Below, piece after piece: positions 43,022-53,710 of a stretch of DNA of 64,000 bases. The notes beneath the pieces were generated by a model. The model was not told the origin of the DNA and did no database searches. It was given only the letters and a program-made list of their open reading frames with translations. Numbering within the stretch: position 1 is the stretch's first letter; each line of letters opens with the position of its first letter. The translations under genes were made by a program, and so were the position numbers. Source of the DNA: Maricaulis sp947259345 (GTDB lineage: Bacteria; Pseudomonadota; Alphaproteobacteria; Caulobacterales; Maricaulaceae); contig OZ244254.1 of NCBI GenBank assembly GCA_965217205.1, positions 186,001 through 250,000 on the forward strand, written 5' to 3'.

Positions 43022-43645
43022 TCAGGCGCGCTCGACCATGCGCATGAAACGGTCCTTCAGGTCGCGGTCATTGCGGAACTCGCCGGTGAAGGTGGTGGTG
43101 ATGGTCGAAACATTCGGATGATGCACGCCGCGTGTGGTCATGCACTGGTGCTTGGCGTCGATCAGGACAGCCACGCCGCGCGGCTCCATTGCCTCGGTGA
43201 GGGCGTCGGCGATCTGGGCGGTCATCGTCTCCTGGGTCTGCATACGCTTGCAGAAGATCTCGACGACGCGGGCAATCTTGGAAATGCCAACCACGGCCTT
43301 GGACGGCAGATAGGCGACATGGGCGACGCCCATGATCGGGGCGAGGTGGTGCTCGCAATGGCTCTCGACATCGATATTGGTGAGCATGACCATGTCGTCA
43401 TAGCCCTGCACGTCCTCGAAGGTCTTGCCGAGCGCCTTGAGCGGATCGGCGTCGTAACCGGAGAACCATTCCTCATAGGCCTTGACCACCCGCTTGGGCG
43501 TATCGATCAGGCCTTCACGGCTGGGATCATCCCCGGCCCAGGAGATCAGGGTGCGAACGGCGGCTTCCGCCTCTTCGCGGCTTGGCTTGGTCTTGGCTGC
43601 GGCCACAATACGGGCAGCGTCTGGGGTCACGGCGTCCATCCTCAT
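43022..43645 (-). CDS. folE: GTP cyclohydrolase I
   Basis: First enzyme of tetrahydrofolate (and biopterin/queuosine precursor) synthesis. The 207-residue protein is of the zinc type: Cys97 and His100 in S-H-C-E-H-H and Cys168 in K-H-Q-C-M-T. Other signatures are D-T-P-K-R-V, Y-L-P-S-K-A-V-V-G-I-S-K and Q-E-T-M-T-A-Q-I-A. A second ATG two codons in is an equally good start. It stands alone with a strong terminator. Confidence 0.96.
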   Translation of the reverse strand: MRMDAVTPDAARIVAAAKTKPSREEAEAAVRTLISWAGDDPSREGLIDTPKRVVKAYEEWFSGYDADPLKALGKTFEDVQGYDDMVMLTNIDVESHCEHHLAPIMGVAHVAYLPSKAVVGISKIARVVEIFCKRMQTQETMTAQIADALTEAMEPRGVAVLIDAKHQCMTTRGVHHPNVSTITTTFTGEFRNDRDLKDRFMRMVERA

Positions 43646-43872
43646 GGATCCTTTCGTTCTCGGGTCGGCTCGGCGTATACGACCAAACCGTAGTGCCGGT
43701 TTCCGGATCGAGGATGCAGACGACAGTTTTTGACAGTCGCGACCTGTTATCCTCTGCTTTCGCGCTTGCGCACTTGCGGTTATTTAGGCGGTCTGCGCCC
43801 GGTTTCCAATAATTGAGCCACACCCGGTGCAGAATAATTCAGTATCACCCCAGACCGAAGACGGGTTTCCCA

Positions 43873-45258
43873 ATGAATTCGCTCACCCTTTACGACACGA
43901 TGGCGCGCCGCAAGCGCGACTTCGAACCGACCGATCCGGACCGGGTGACGATGTATGTCTGCGGTCCGACGGTCTATTCCTACGCCCATATTGGCAATGC
44001 GCGCCCGGCGGTCGTCTTCGACACGCTGTTTCGCGTCCTGCGTCGCCTTTATGGCGAGGAGGAGGTGATCTATGCCCGCAATATCACCGATGTGGACGAC
44101 AAGATCATCGAGGCGGCCCGCGAGAGCGGCAAGCCGATCGACGCGATCACAACGCATTATGCCGATATCTACCGGGCTGACATGGGCGCGCTGGGCGTGA
44201 CCCTGCCGACCATCGAACCGCATGCGACCGACCACATTCCCGAGATGATCGGCATGGTCCAGAATCTGGTCTATGGCGGTCACGCCTATGAGGCGGATGG
44301 TCATGTCCTGTTCGATGTCAGCTCCTACGAGCAATATGGACGCCTCTCCAATCGTGACCTCGATGACATGGTCGCCGGGGCACGGGTTGAGGTGGCGAGT
44401 TACAAGCGCAATCCGGCGGATTTCGTGCTCTGGAAGCCGGCCAAGGATGACGAGCCTGGCTGGGACAGCCCCTGGGGACGCGGGCGTCCGGGCTGGCATC
44501 TGGAATGCTCCGCGATGAGCGAGAAGCATCTCGGTCAGACCATCGACATTCATGGCGGCGGCACGGACCTTGTCTTTCCGCACCACGAAAACGAGATCGC
44601 GCAATCGGTCTGCGCCCACAAGGGGGCGCCGATGGCCAATTACTGGCTGCACAATGGCTTCCTCACCATGGGCACGGACAAGATGTCCAAATCGCTCGGC
44701 AATGTTCAGCTGGTCCATGAGCTGATCAAGGATCATCCCGGCGAGGTGCTGCGCTATGCCCTGCTGACCGCGCATTATCGAGCCCCTTTGACCTGGACCG
44801 CCGACCTGCTGGCCAAGACGCGGCGTTCGCTCGACCGCGTTTATGGCGTGCTGCGTCGTCTCGGCGATATCGAGGCCGCGCCCCAGGATGCGCCGGCGGC
44901 CTTCGTCGAAGCGCTGCATGATGATCTCAACACGCCCAAGGCGCTGTCCGAACTCTTCCAGCTCGCCGGCAATGCCAACAAGGCGGTCAGCGATGTCGAG
45001 AAGGCCCGGGCCAAGGGCGAGCTGCTGGCCGCGGCCGGTCTCCTCGGTCTCGGTCAGGCAGATCCGGATGCATGGTTCGGCCTGACCGATCTTGATCCCG
45101 CCGAACGCGCGAAGATTGATGAGCTCATCATTCGCCGCCAGACCGCCCGGGTGGAGAAGGACTGGCCGACTGCTGATGCGGTTCGTGATGAACTCAATGC
45201 GCTCAAGGTCCAGGTCGATGACGGGCCGGAAGGCTCGACCTGGCGCAAGCTGGACTAG
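43873..45258 (+). CDS. cysS: Cysteinyl-tRNA synthetase
   Basis: Charges tRNA-Cys. The 461-residue class I synthetase has the zinc Cys in M-Y-V-C-G-P-T-V-Y, the HIGH variant A-H-I-G-N, the second zinc site H-L-E-C-S-A-M and H-H-E-N-E, and K-M-S-K-S. The open frame begins 20 codons earlier, but the family N-terminus M-N-S-L-T-L-Y-D-T and the absence of a ribosome site upstream favour this ATG. It is divergent from folE; a small acidic protein gene follows after 4 bp. Confidence 0.96.
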   Translation: MNSLTLYDTMARRKRDFEPTDPDRVTMYVCGPTVYSYAHIGNARPAVVFDTLFRVLRRLYGEEEVIYARNITDVDDKIIEAARESGKPIDAITTHYADIYRADMGALGVTLPTIEPHATDHIPEMIGMVQNLVYGGHAYEADGHVLFDVSSYEQYGRLSNRDLDDMVAGARVEVASYKRNPADFVLWKPAKDDEPGWDSPWGRGRPGWHLECSAMSEKHLGQTIDIHGGGTDLVFPHHENEIAQSVCAHKGAPMANYWLHNGFLTMGTDKMSKSLGNVQLVHELIKDHPGEVLRYALLTAHYRAPLTWTADLLAKTRRSLDRVYGVLRRLGDIEAAPQDAPAAFVEALHDDLNTPKALSELFQLAGNANKAVSDVEKARAKGELLAAAGLLGLGQADPDAWFGLTDLDPAERAKIDELIIRRQTARVEKDWPTADAVRDELNALKVQVDDGPEGSTWRKLD

Positions 45259-45262
45259 GACG

Positions 45263-45532
45263 ATGGCACTCAAGGGTTTCAACGTGCTCTTGCAGGTCGA
45301 GGATGCCGTGGGCGACTGTTTTGTCACCTACGGCGTCGTCGCTGCGGATGCCGATGCCGCCGGGCGACTGGCTGAAGGTGCCGCCCAGGCGGAAGGCTTC
45401 TGGTCGGTCGAGATTGATGATGTCTGGGAACCGGAGCCGGAAGAGGGCGATGATCCCTTCGGCGATATCCCCGAAGTGCTCGGTCGCACCGAGCCGACCT
45501 ATCTCGACGAGGATGATTACGAGGCGGATTGA
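45263..45532 (+). CDS. Small acidic hypothetical protein
   Basis: An 89-residue cytosolic protein, strongly acidic in the second half (W-E-P-E-P-E-E-G-D-D-P-F-G-D and the terminal Y-L-D-E-D-D-Y). The first half looks like a ferredoxin-like beta-alpha-beta unit. It starts 4 bp after cysS, so it is probably cotranscribed. I do not recognise the family, and no function follows from the neighbours. Confidence 0.65.
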   Translation: MALKGFNVLLQVEDAVGDCFVTYGVVAADADAAGRLAEGAAQAEGFWSVEIDDVWEPEPEEGDDPFGDIPEVLGRTEPTYLDEDDYEAD

Positions 45533-45597
45533 CGCTGACGGTTGCGATAATCCGTGGCCACTGGCGTCAGTCCGCATTTCTCCCTAAATTGCCTGAT

Positions 45598-46062
45598 ATG
45601 AGCGACGATCTTTATTCCAATGCCGTCTTGCGACTGGCCGCGGATATTCCGCGCATCGGGCGACTGGCCCGACCGCAGGCGTCTGCGCGCAAGGTCTCGC
45701 GCCTGTGCGGCTCGGAGATCGAGGTCGATATCGCGATGGCTGGCGATCGCGTTGGTGACTTGGCCCTGCGGGTGAAGGCCTGTGCGCTGGGGCAGGCGTC
45801 TGCCGCCATTCTCGGCCGCCATGTGATTGGCGCCTCGCAGAAAGACCTGGTCATGGCGCGGGATCAGCTCAAGGCGATGCTGAAAGAGGGCAAGCCGGCG
45901 CCGCGCGGACGCTTCGCTGAGCTCGCGCTTCTGGAGAGCGCCCGGGCTTATCCGGCGCGTCATCAATCAGTGATGCTGGCCTTTGAAGCCGTTGTCGATG
46001 CGGCCGCCACGGCCACACGCGGCCGGGTATCAACGCCCCTGACCACCCCGCTGACTGGCTAG
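45598..46062 (+). CDS. IscU/NifU-like iron-sulfur scaffold homologue lacking one cysteine
   Basis: A 154-residue member of the NifU_N/IscU fold, judged from L-Y-S-N-A-V-L-R-L-A at the start, Cys37 (R-L-C-G-S-E), Cys62 (K-A-C-A-L-G-Q-A-S-A) and the terminal Y-P-A-R-H-Q-S-V-M-L-A-F-E-A. In canonical scaffolds the last segment carries the third cluster cysteine; here that position is Ser124. It may bind a cluster differently or have another role. It lies between the small acidic gene and yidD. Confidence 0.7.
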   Translation: MSDDLYSNAVLRLAADIPRIGRLARPQASARKVSRLCGSEIEVDIAMAGDRVGDLALRVKACALGQASAAILGRHVIGASQKDLVMARDQLKAMLKEGKPAPRGRFAELALLESARAYPARHQSVMLAFEAVVDAAATATRGRVSTPLTTPLTG

Positions 46063-46106
46063 GGCCGTCCGCCCCTGCCACGCCGGCAGGAGGCGGTGGA
46101 CGGTCC
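46063..46106 (+). other. Long imperfect hairpin before yidD
   Basis: An inner stem CCTGCC/GGCAGG with outer GCC/GGC and CGTCC/GGACG segments around short bulges begins at the IscU-like gene stop. There is no T-run, so terminator function is uncertain. It lies in the 149-bp gap before yidD. Confidence 0.35.
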
Positions 46107-46211
46107 GCCAAATCGACGATCCTCACCCTCAATCTTTACTGCGGCCCGCGAAGCGCGCTTCATGTCCATGGTGGACAGCGCGCACCGCGGCGTTAAAAGG
46201 CTTGATTCCAT

Positions 46212-46577
46212 ATGCGTTCACGCGAACGGAAACAGGGGCTGAAAAGCCCGGTCTCCGGCCTCATGCTGATCTTGCTTCGTGCCTATCAGCTGAGCCTGTC
46301 ACCGGTCTTCTATGCGCTTGGAATCCGATGCCGGCATGAACCGACCTGCTCGCACTATGCCATGGACGCGATCCGCGCCCAGGGACCCTGGCGCGGCGGC
46401 TGGCTCACGCTGGGGCGTCTCGGTCGATGCCGACCGGGGGGCACATTCGGCGTCGATCCCGCGCCGCGCGAACGCAATCAAGCGCCCTGGTGGGCGGTCT
46501 GGCGTTTCAGATCGAAGCCCGGACGTGCCATGGACCCAATTCCGCCGGCGGGCCGCGCCGACGACAAGGACATGTAA
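46212..46577 (+). CDS. yidD: Membrane protein insertion efficiency factor YidD
   Basis: A 121-residue protein with the YidD core L-L-R-A-Y-Q-L-S-L-S-P and the cysteine segment R-C-R-H-E-P-T-C-S-H-Y-A, then G-W-L-T-L-G-R-L-G-R-C. YidD is membrane associated and assists YidC-dependent insertion. The C-terminal ~35 residues are a basic, Pro-rich extension beyond the usual ~70-85 residue family length. thrS follows after only 2 bp. Confidence 0.9.
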   Translation: MRSRERKQGLKSPVSGLMLILLRAYQLSLSPVFYALGIRCRHEPTCSHYAMDAIRAQGPWRGGWLTLGRLGRCRPGGTFGVDPAPRERNQAPWWAVWRFRSKPGRAMDPIPPAGRADDKDM

Positions 46578-46579
46578 CA

Positions 46580-48514
<1,935 letters not shown>

Positions 48515-48531
48515 TCAGGGCGGGCAATATC

Positions 48532-49752
48532 ATGCAGCACGGCGACACCCGGGCGGGATGGGCAGGCCTACTGGCTTTTGCCTTTGCCTTCCCGTTCGGG
48601 GTCGCCGGCAGTTTGCTGATCGCCCCGTGGATATCACTGCTCGCGATCGCGGCTTTTCCCGTCCATCGCCAGTTCTGGACGATCAAGCAGACCCCTTGGG
48701 GGTTGATCAGTGTCGGTGCTTTTCTTGCCTGGACATTGCTCAGCTTTACCTGGTCACCTCATGACGATGCCGGCCAGCTCTGGCGAACGGGGCTGGGCGT
48801 ACCGCTCTACATCCTGTTCGCCATGCGGGTCGGGCAATTGGATGGTGTCTGGCGGCGGCGGGTGGAAGCGGCGCTGTTCTTTTGTGTGCTCGCTCTCGGG
48901 CTTTTCCTGTTGTCTGAAACCTTGTCCGGCGGCGCGGCGACACGCGGTTTCAAGCTCGCCGAGGAGGGCTTTTCCGATGCCGAAGGCTCGGGGTTCGACA
49001 TCCATCTCAATCGCAATCTGGGCCATGCGGCCGTGCCGCTGATACTGCTGAGCCTGCCCGTGGCCCTGATCGCCCGGCGTGAGGGCGGGACCGTGGTGGG
49101 GGTTGTTATTTTCGCTCTGGCCGCAGTGGCGGCCTTCAGCTTCAAGACGGAAGTGAATGCTGCCGCCTTTGTGTTGGGACTGATCGCCGCCGTGATGACC
49201 GCATTCTGGCCACGCTCGATGCTGGCCTGCCTCTTCGGAATCCTGGCCGGGGCGGTGCTGGTGCTTCCACTGGTGATGCCGACATTGATCGATGTGATGC
49301 CGGTCAGCGTGCGTGAGGCCCTACCCGCATCCTTCGAATGGCGATTGCAGATATGGAGCTACACCGGCGATCTCATCCGTGAGCAACCCTGGTTTGGCTA
49401 TGGCATGGACGCGTCCCGGCCACTGAACGGTCAGGCTGAAGTCTTTGCGCATGGTCGCTTTCACGATGTGGAATCCTTGCCGTTGCATCCACATAATGCC
49501 ACTCTGCAAATCTGGCTCGAGACTGGGGCGGTCGGAGCTACACTTTTGGCGGGGGGACTTGTCGCACTGGGTGGACGAGTCGCCGCTGCGCCGCGGCTTT
49601 CGCGGCTGCAGGCGATTGCTGTAGCTTGGATTACCGTAGTCTATGGGTCGTTGATCGTATTCTCCTATGGGGTCTGGCAAGAATGGCACCAAGGGACATT
49701 GGCGTTGGCAGCGACGAGCGTGTTCTTTCTCGCGGCAAGGAAACGGCCGTGA
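48532..49752 (+). CDS. O-antigen ligase/polymerase family membrane protein (Wzy_C)
   Basis: A 406-residue multi-spanning protein with about ten hydrophobic segments and the Wzy_C/WaaL periplasmic loop: P-W-F-G-Y-G-M-D-A-S-R and L-H-P-H-N-A-T-L-Q-I-W-L-E-T-G-A-V-G. It probably joins or polymerises an undecaprenyl-linked glycan at the periplasmic face. The next glycosyltransferase overlaps its stop (GTGA), so both belong to one surface-glycan unit behind thrS. Confidence 0.88.
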   Translation: MQHGDTRAGWAGLLAFAFAFPFGVAGSLLIAPWISLLAIAAFPVHRQFWTIKQTPWGLISVGAFLAWTLLSFTWSPHDDAGQLWRTGLGVPLYILFAMRVGQLDGVWRRRVEAALFFCVLALGLFLLSETLSGGAATRGFKLAEEGFSDAEGSGFDIHLNRNLGHAAVPLILLSLPVALIARREGGTVVGVVIFALAAVAAFSFKTEVNAAAFVLGLIAAVMTAFWPRSMLACLFGILAGAVLVLPLVMPTLIDVMPVSVREALPASFEWRLQIWSYTGDLIREQPWFGYGMDASRPLNGQAEVFAHGRFHDVESLPLHPHNATLQIWLETGAVGATLLAGGLVALGGRVAAAPRLSRLQAIAVAWITVVYGSLIVFSYGVWQEWHQGTLALAATSVFFLAARKRP

Positions 49753-50762
49753 GCGGGAATCTGCGCCTGACCGTCGTTACGGTTTCCTGGCATACCGGAC
49801 CGCACCTGCTGGAGGCCGTCTCCTCCATTCTGGCTGCGCCGGGTGTGGATGAGTTTGTTCTCGTCAATCACGGCAATCCGCCCGAGATGATTCAGGCCCT
49901 GCGCGCCATCGCGGAGGCCCGGAAGAATTTCGTTCTCATTGAAACCGGCAGCAATCTCGGCTTCGCGCGCGGCTGCAATATCGGTGCGGAGCGAGCGAGC
50001 GGGGATCTTGTCCTTTTCCTCAATCCTGACGCGGTTCTGGCCAAGGGGGTCGCGAGTCGGTTGAAACGATCCGCACAGGAATTGAGCGACAATATCTGGG
50101 TCATCGGCGCGCGCATCGTCAATCCGGATGGAAGCGAGCAACGCGGCGGGCGGCGCGGTGAGCTGACGCCTCGCTCAGCGATGGTATCATTCCTCGGACT
50201 GGACCGACTTCTGCCCTCCGTGAGAAGCCTGCACTTCGAGCGGGAGGCGTTACCCGACACGATCTCTCCCATGCCCGTGGTGTCCGGTGCTGCGATGATG
50301 ATGCCACGCCGTGGCTTCTTGCAAATGGGCGGATTTGACCAACGCTATTTTCTGCATGTCGAGGATATCGACATTTGCCGCAAGGTGCGCGAATGCGGCG
50401 GTCAGGTCTGGTTCGAGCCCCGCGCCTCGATCATTCATTACGGCGGAACCAGCCAGTCCAGCCCGTTTTTTGTCGAGACGCACAAGGCACTCGGCTTCAT
50501 CAAGTATTTCTGGAAATACTATCCCGGCGCCCTCGAGCGGCTCACCACAATGGCGATGATCATTCCGATCTTTGGCGCCATTTGGGGGCGTGCGACCTTG
50601 ATCCAGCTGGCCGGCAGACTTCGGATGATTGCGGCGCGTCGCAAAGCCTTCGCGCGGCTGCGCCGATTGCAGGCGCGTCAGGCAGCCCGTAACGCGCAGG
50701 AGCGCGCCGCCGACACTACGCCGGCAAGCCCTGCGCCGGTTTCGGAAACCCGCCCGCTCTAG
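49749..50762 (+). CDS. GT2 glycosyltransferase (rhamnosyltransferase-like)
   Basis: A 337-residue family 2 glycosyltransferase. N-terminal nucleotide-binding fold with V-V-T-V-S-W-H, G-S-N-L-G-F-A-R-G-C-N and the metal/sugar motif F-L-N-P-D-A, then G-A-A-M-M-M-P-R-R and the acceptor-side F-L-H-V-E-D-I-D-I-C-R-K, as in WbbL-type rhamnosyltransferases. The GTG start overlaps the ligase stop and follows AAGGA. The 3' end overlaps the convergent HMG-CoA lyase gene by 47 bp. Confidence 0.88.
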   Translation: MSGNLRLTVVTVSWHTGPHLLEAVSSILAAPGVDEFVLVNHGNPPEMIQALRAIAEARKNFVLIETGSNLGFARGCNIGAERASGDLVLFLNPDAVLAKGVASRLKRSAQELSDNIWVIGARIVNPDGSEQRGGRRGELTPRSAMVSFLGLDRLLPSVRSLHFEREALPDTISPMPVVSGAAMMMPRRGFLQMGGFDQRYFLHVEDIDICRKVRECGGQVWFEPRASIIHYGGTSQSSPFFVETHKALGFIKYFWKYYPGALERLTTMAMIIPIFGAIWGRATLIQLAGRLRMIAARRKAFARLRRLQARQAARNAQERAADTTPASPAPVSETRPL

Positions 50763-51636
50763 ACAGGGCGCTGTCGACCGGGTGTTTCAGCCCGTCCGTC
50801 TCCAGCCATTTCGCCGTTTCGATCAGCTTGGCCAGGTCCAGCCCGGTCTCGAAACCGCCGCGCTCGAGCATGTAGACCACGTCTTCGGTGGCCACATTGC
50901 CGGTCGCGGCAGGGGCAAAGGGGCAGCCACCAATACCGCCCACCGAGGCGTCAATGACATCGACGCCGGCTTCAATGGCGGCGTGGATATTGGCCATCGC
51001 CGTGTTGCGCGTATTGTGGAAGTGCATGCGGATTTTCATGTCACCGCTCTCGGCGCGCACGAGATCGAGTGTCTTGCGGACGCGCCACGGGTCGGCGACG
51101 CCGATCGTGTCTCCCATGGCGAACTCCACAGCCCCTGCAGCGCGGGCGCGGGCTGCGAGATGGGCCACGACCTTGGGGTCGACCTCGCCGTCAAACGGAT
51201 CACCAAAGGCCACAGAGACCGTCACCGACACCGGCACGCCCTCATCATGGGCCAGAACCGCGATGCGGTCGAAAAGATCGGCCGTCTGTTCCGGTGTGGC
51301 GTTCTGGTTCTTCAATCCGAAGCCGGGCGAGGCGACCATTACGTAATTGACCTCGTCACAGCCATGCTCCAGCGCCCGGCGCATGCCGCGCTCATTGAGC
51401 GCGAGGCCGATATACTTCACCCCGTCCTGGCGCGGTACGCGCTGCATCACCGCATCGCTGTCCGCCATGGCCGGGACCAGCTTGGGATGGACAAAACTCG
51501 CCGCCTCCATGCGCCGCACTCCGGCGGCGATCAGGCGCTCGACAAACTCGATCTTGGTGTCCGTCGACATCATTGCCGGGTCATTCTGCAACCCGTCCCG
51601 AGGTCCGACTTCAACGATCTCAATCTTGCGGGTCAT
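50716..51636 (-). CDS. Hydroxymethylglutaryl-CoA lyase
   Basis: Cleaves HMG-CoA to acetyl-CoA and acetoacetate, the last step of leucine breakdown. The 306-residue HMGL-like TIM barrel has E-V-G-P-R-D-G-L-Q-N, M-H-F-H-N-T-R-N-T-A and the signature S-V-G-G-I-G-G-C-P-F-A-P-A-A-T-G-N containing the catalytic Cys. Other leucine-catabolic genes are not in the window. It starts inside the 3' end of the GT39 gene and ends inside the convergent GT2 gene, so both ends overlap neighbours. Confidence 0.92.
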   Translation of the reverse strand: MTRKIEIVEVGPRDGLQNDPAMMSTDTKIEFVERLIAAGVRRMEAASFVHPKLVPAMADSDAVMQRVPRQDGVKYIGLALNERGMRRALEHGCDEVNYVMVASPGFGLKNQNATPEQTADLFDRIAVLAHDEGVPVSVTVSVAFGDPFDGEVDPKVVAHLAARARAAGAVEFAMGDTIGVADPWRVRKTLDLVRAESGDMKIRMHFHNTRNTAMANIHAAIEAGVDVIDASVGGIGGCPFAPAATGNVATEDVVYMLERGGFETGLDLAKLIETAKWLETDGLKHPVDSALSRAGGFPKPAQGLPA

Positions 51637-53584
51637 TGGGGGTGTCCTGGTCAGTGGGAGCGGATGAGTCCAAGTCGGTATTCGGGCGTGTCATCAGGCG
51701 GAGATCATTACTTGCCGGGCAACCCGTGAAGAAAATCGCCAACTCCGTGTCGGTGCCGCGCGCATAATTGGTCCCTGCGGCCAGAAGCCGCGTTTCGCAG
51801 ATGCCCAGCGCCCGGACTATGTCCTGCCACCCAGCACGCAAGGCTGTCGTGCTGGTGATTTCGCTGGGACTCAGTGGTGCGAGGAAGGGGGAATTGCGGC
51901 CTCGCTCAACGAGCCATCCCAAGTCGGACGGAGCCTGATCCAATCTATCGTGTAGTTGTATCACCGCCGCGAGGCCGGGCAACCGCGACAAATCCAGCAC
52001 CAGCATCGTCGGCTCGTCCCGGCTCTCGGCAAAGGCCAGCACTTCCTCCGCTGTCCCCAACATCGTGTCCGTGCCGAGCGAGAAAGCGAGGCTGGGTTCG
52101 GTGAAGCTGGAGGCGGTCACGATCTCGTCCGGTGACAGGCCGGTGATAGTTTCCGAATAGGCTCGGGCGCTGCGGACCTGGTCGGCAAGGCGGACGGCAT
52201 AGGACTCGGCGAATACACCGCTGCGTGCCGCGACATGCCAGCCAAAGCCGGACAACACGGCGAAGCTAAGGGCCAGAACGCCGGGTCGCATCCGGTCGGA
52301 TGCCAGGGCTGCCACAGCAAGCTGCAAGAAAAGGGTGAGCCCGGCAAAGACACGGAAGATGGCGCCCATGTCGAACTCCAGCTGGAAACCGCTCTCAAAA
52401 CCGGCACCGGCCAGCCGGATCGCGTCCCAGCTGGCATTATTGCCATAGGTGACGAAGACATAGGGCAGGAAGACGGCGAACGCCGCCACGCCGATCGCAT
52501 ACAGCACCCAGCTCGCCCAGCGCTGCCAGCGTGCAGCCTTGGCCAGCTCAACCAGCCCCCAGCCCGCCGCGAGCGCCAGCGCTGGATAAACCGGCAGCAC
52601 ATAGTGGGGCAACTTGGTCGGCAGGATTTCAAACACAAGCCAGGTCGGCACCACCCAGGCGATCAGGAAGCGGGCCGAAGCCGCCAGGCGGTCATCCTCG
52701 CCGCGCAGCGCCGCAACCACCCGGCCGGCGCCCGGGATGAGGAAGAGGGTCGCCGGGAAGAAGACCAGGGGAAGAAGCAGAAGGTGATAGCCGGGCAGAC
52801 CACCATGCCTTTCGTCGGCGGAAATCAGCTTTGGTGCCAGGTCGTCGCCCAGGGCCTCGCGCAGGAAGCCGCCCTCGGTCGCGATCTGGATCGAGATCAG
52901 CCAGGGCGCGACAATGAGGGCTGCGAGCAGCGGGCCCCACCAGACCATAACCGGTTTCAGCCAGGTAATCTTCCGCTCCCAGACCATCAGTACCAGCGCT
53001 GTCAGTCCGACGACCATCGGTGTCACCGGCCCCTTGATCAGTGCTCCGGCTCCGAGGGCAACCCAAAACAGGAGTGCGGTTCGCCAACCGGGACTTGTTC
53101 CGCCACGGGCATTGGCCAAGGCTGCCATGGCCAGTGTGGTACAGCCGACCAGCATGGCATCGGTCTTGGCGATGCCGCCTTCAATGCCCAGAAGGACGGT
53201 GGTTGCGAACAGGGCCGCACCGGCGAAGGCGGCTTCGCGTCCCACGAGACGTTGGCCGCCCCAGAAACAGGCCAGGGCCGCCATCAGGGCGCCCAGGACG
53301 GACGGCAGGCGATAGGCCCAGATCTGGCGGTCTTCCGCGTCCGAAACGAGAGAGACGGCAGCCGCTTGCAGCCAGTGTATGCCAACGGGTTTTTTGTTGC
53401 GTTCCTCGTCGAGATAGTTGATTTCGACGAAATTGCCGGTTTCCAGCATCTGCGCAGTGGCCTGGGCATAGCGGCTTTCATCGCGATCGATCGGCGGTAA
53501 TGTGAAGATGCCGACTATGGCAGATGCGGCGGCGAGAAGGCCGATGATCCACCAGGCGCGAATACCGCGAGCCAGATCGGTCAA
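51620..53584 (-). CDS. GT39/ArnT-like membrane glycosyltransferase
   Basis: A 654-residue protein with about a dozen membrane helices. The first periplasmic loop carries the GT39 acidic motif P-P-I-D-R-D-E-S-R-Y-A and R-N-K-K-P-V-G-I-H-W-L. ArnT-type enzymes move a sugar from undecaprenyl phosphate to lipid A or a protein. TTG start with GGAGGG upstream. It is divergent from the polyprenyl-phosphate sugar synthase-like GT2 gene, which could make its donor. A lipid A 4-aminoarabinose role is not proven; the sugar is unknown. Confidence 0.9.
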   Translation of the reverse strand: MTDLARGIRAWWIIGLLAAASAIVGIFTLPPIDRDESRYAQATAQMLETGNFVEINYLDEERNKKPVGIHWLQAAAVSLVSDAEDRQIWAYRLPSVLGALMAALACFWGGQRLVGREAAFAGAALFATTVLLGIEGGIAKTDAMLVGCTTLAMAALANARGGTSPGWRTALLFWVALGAGALIKGPVTPMVVGLTALVLMVWERKITWLKPVMVWWGPLLAALIVAPWLISIQIATEGGFLREALGDDLAPKLISADERHGGLPGYHLLLLPLVFFPATLFLIPGAGRVVAALRGEDDRLAASARFLIAWVVPTWLVFEILPTKLPHYVLPVYPALALAAGWGLVELAKAARWQRWASWVLYAIGVAAFAVFLPYVFVTYGNNASWDAIRLAGAGFESGFQLEFDMGAIFRVFAGLTLFLQLAVAALASDRMRPGVLALSFAVLSGFGWHVAARSGVFAESYAVRLADQVRSARAYSETITGLSPDEIVTASSFTEPSLAFSLGTDTMLGTAEEVLAFAESRDEPTMLVLDLSRLPGLAAVIQLHDRLDQAPSDLGWLVERGRNSPFLAPLSPSEITSTTALRAGWQDIVRALGICETRLLAAGTNYARGTDTELAIFFTGCPASNDLRLMTRPNTDLDSSAPTDQDTPNDPQD

Positions 53585-53710
53585 ATGAATCCCTCCGCTT
53601 ATCCTGCCGGCTTACCGGTCGGTCACACGCGGCATGAGAAATACCTCGCGTCTTTAGTGAAACCCGGTATGTAACGGGCCTACGGTATTCGCAAGCTCAA
53701 GCAGACATCT

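Noticed and set aside
43780..45327. 515-codon open frame on the minus strand
   Set aside because: Antisense to cysS, which has all synthetase motifs.
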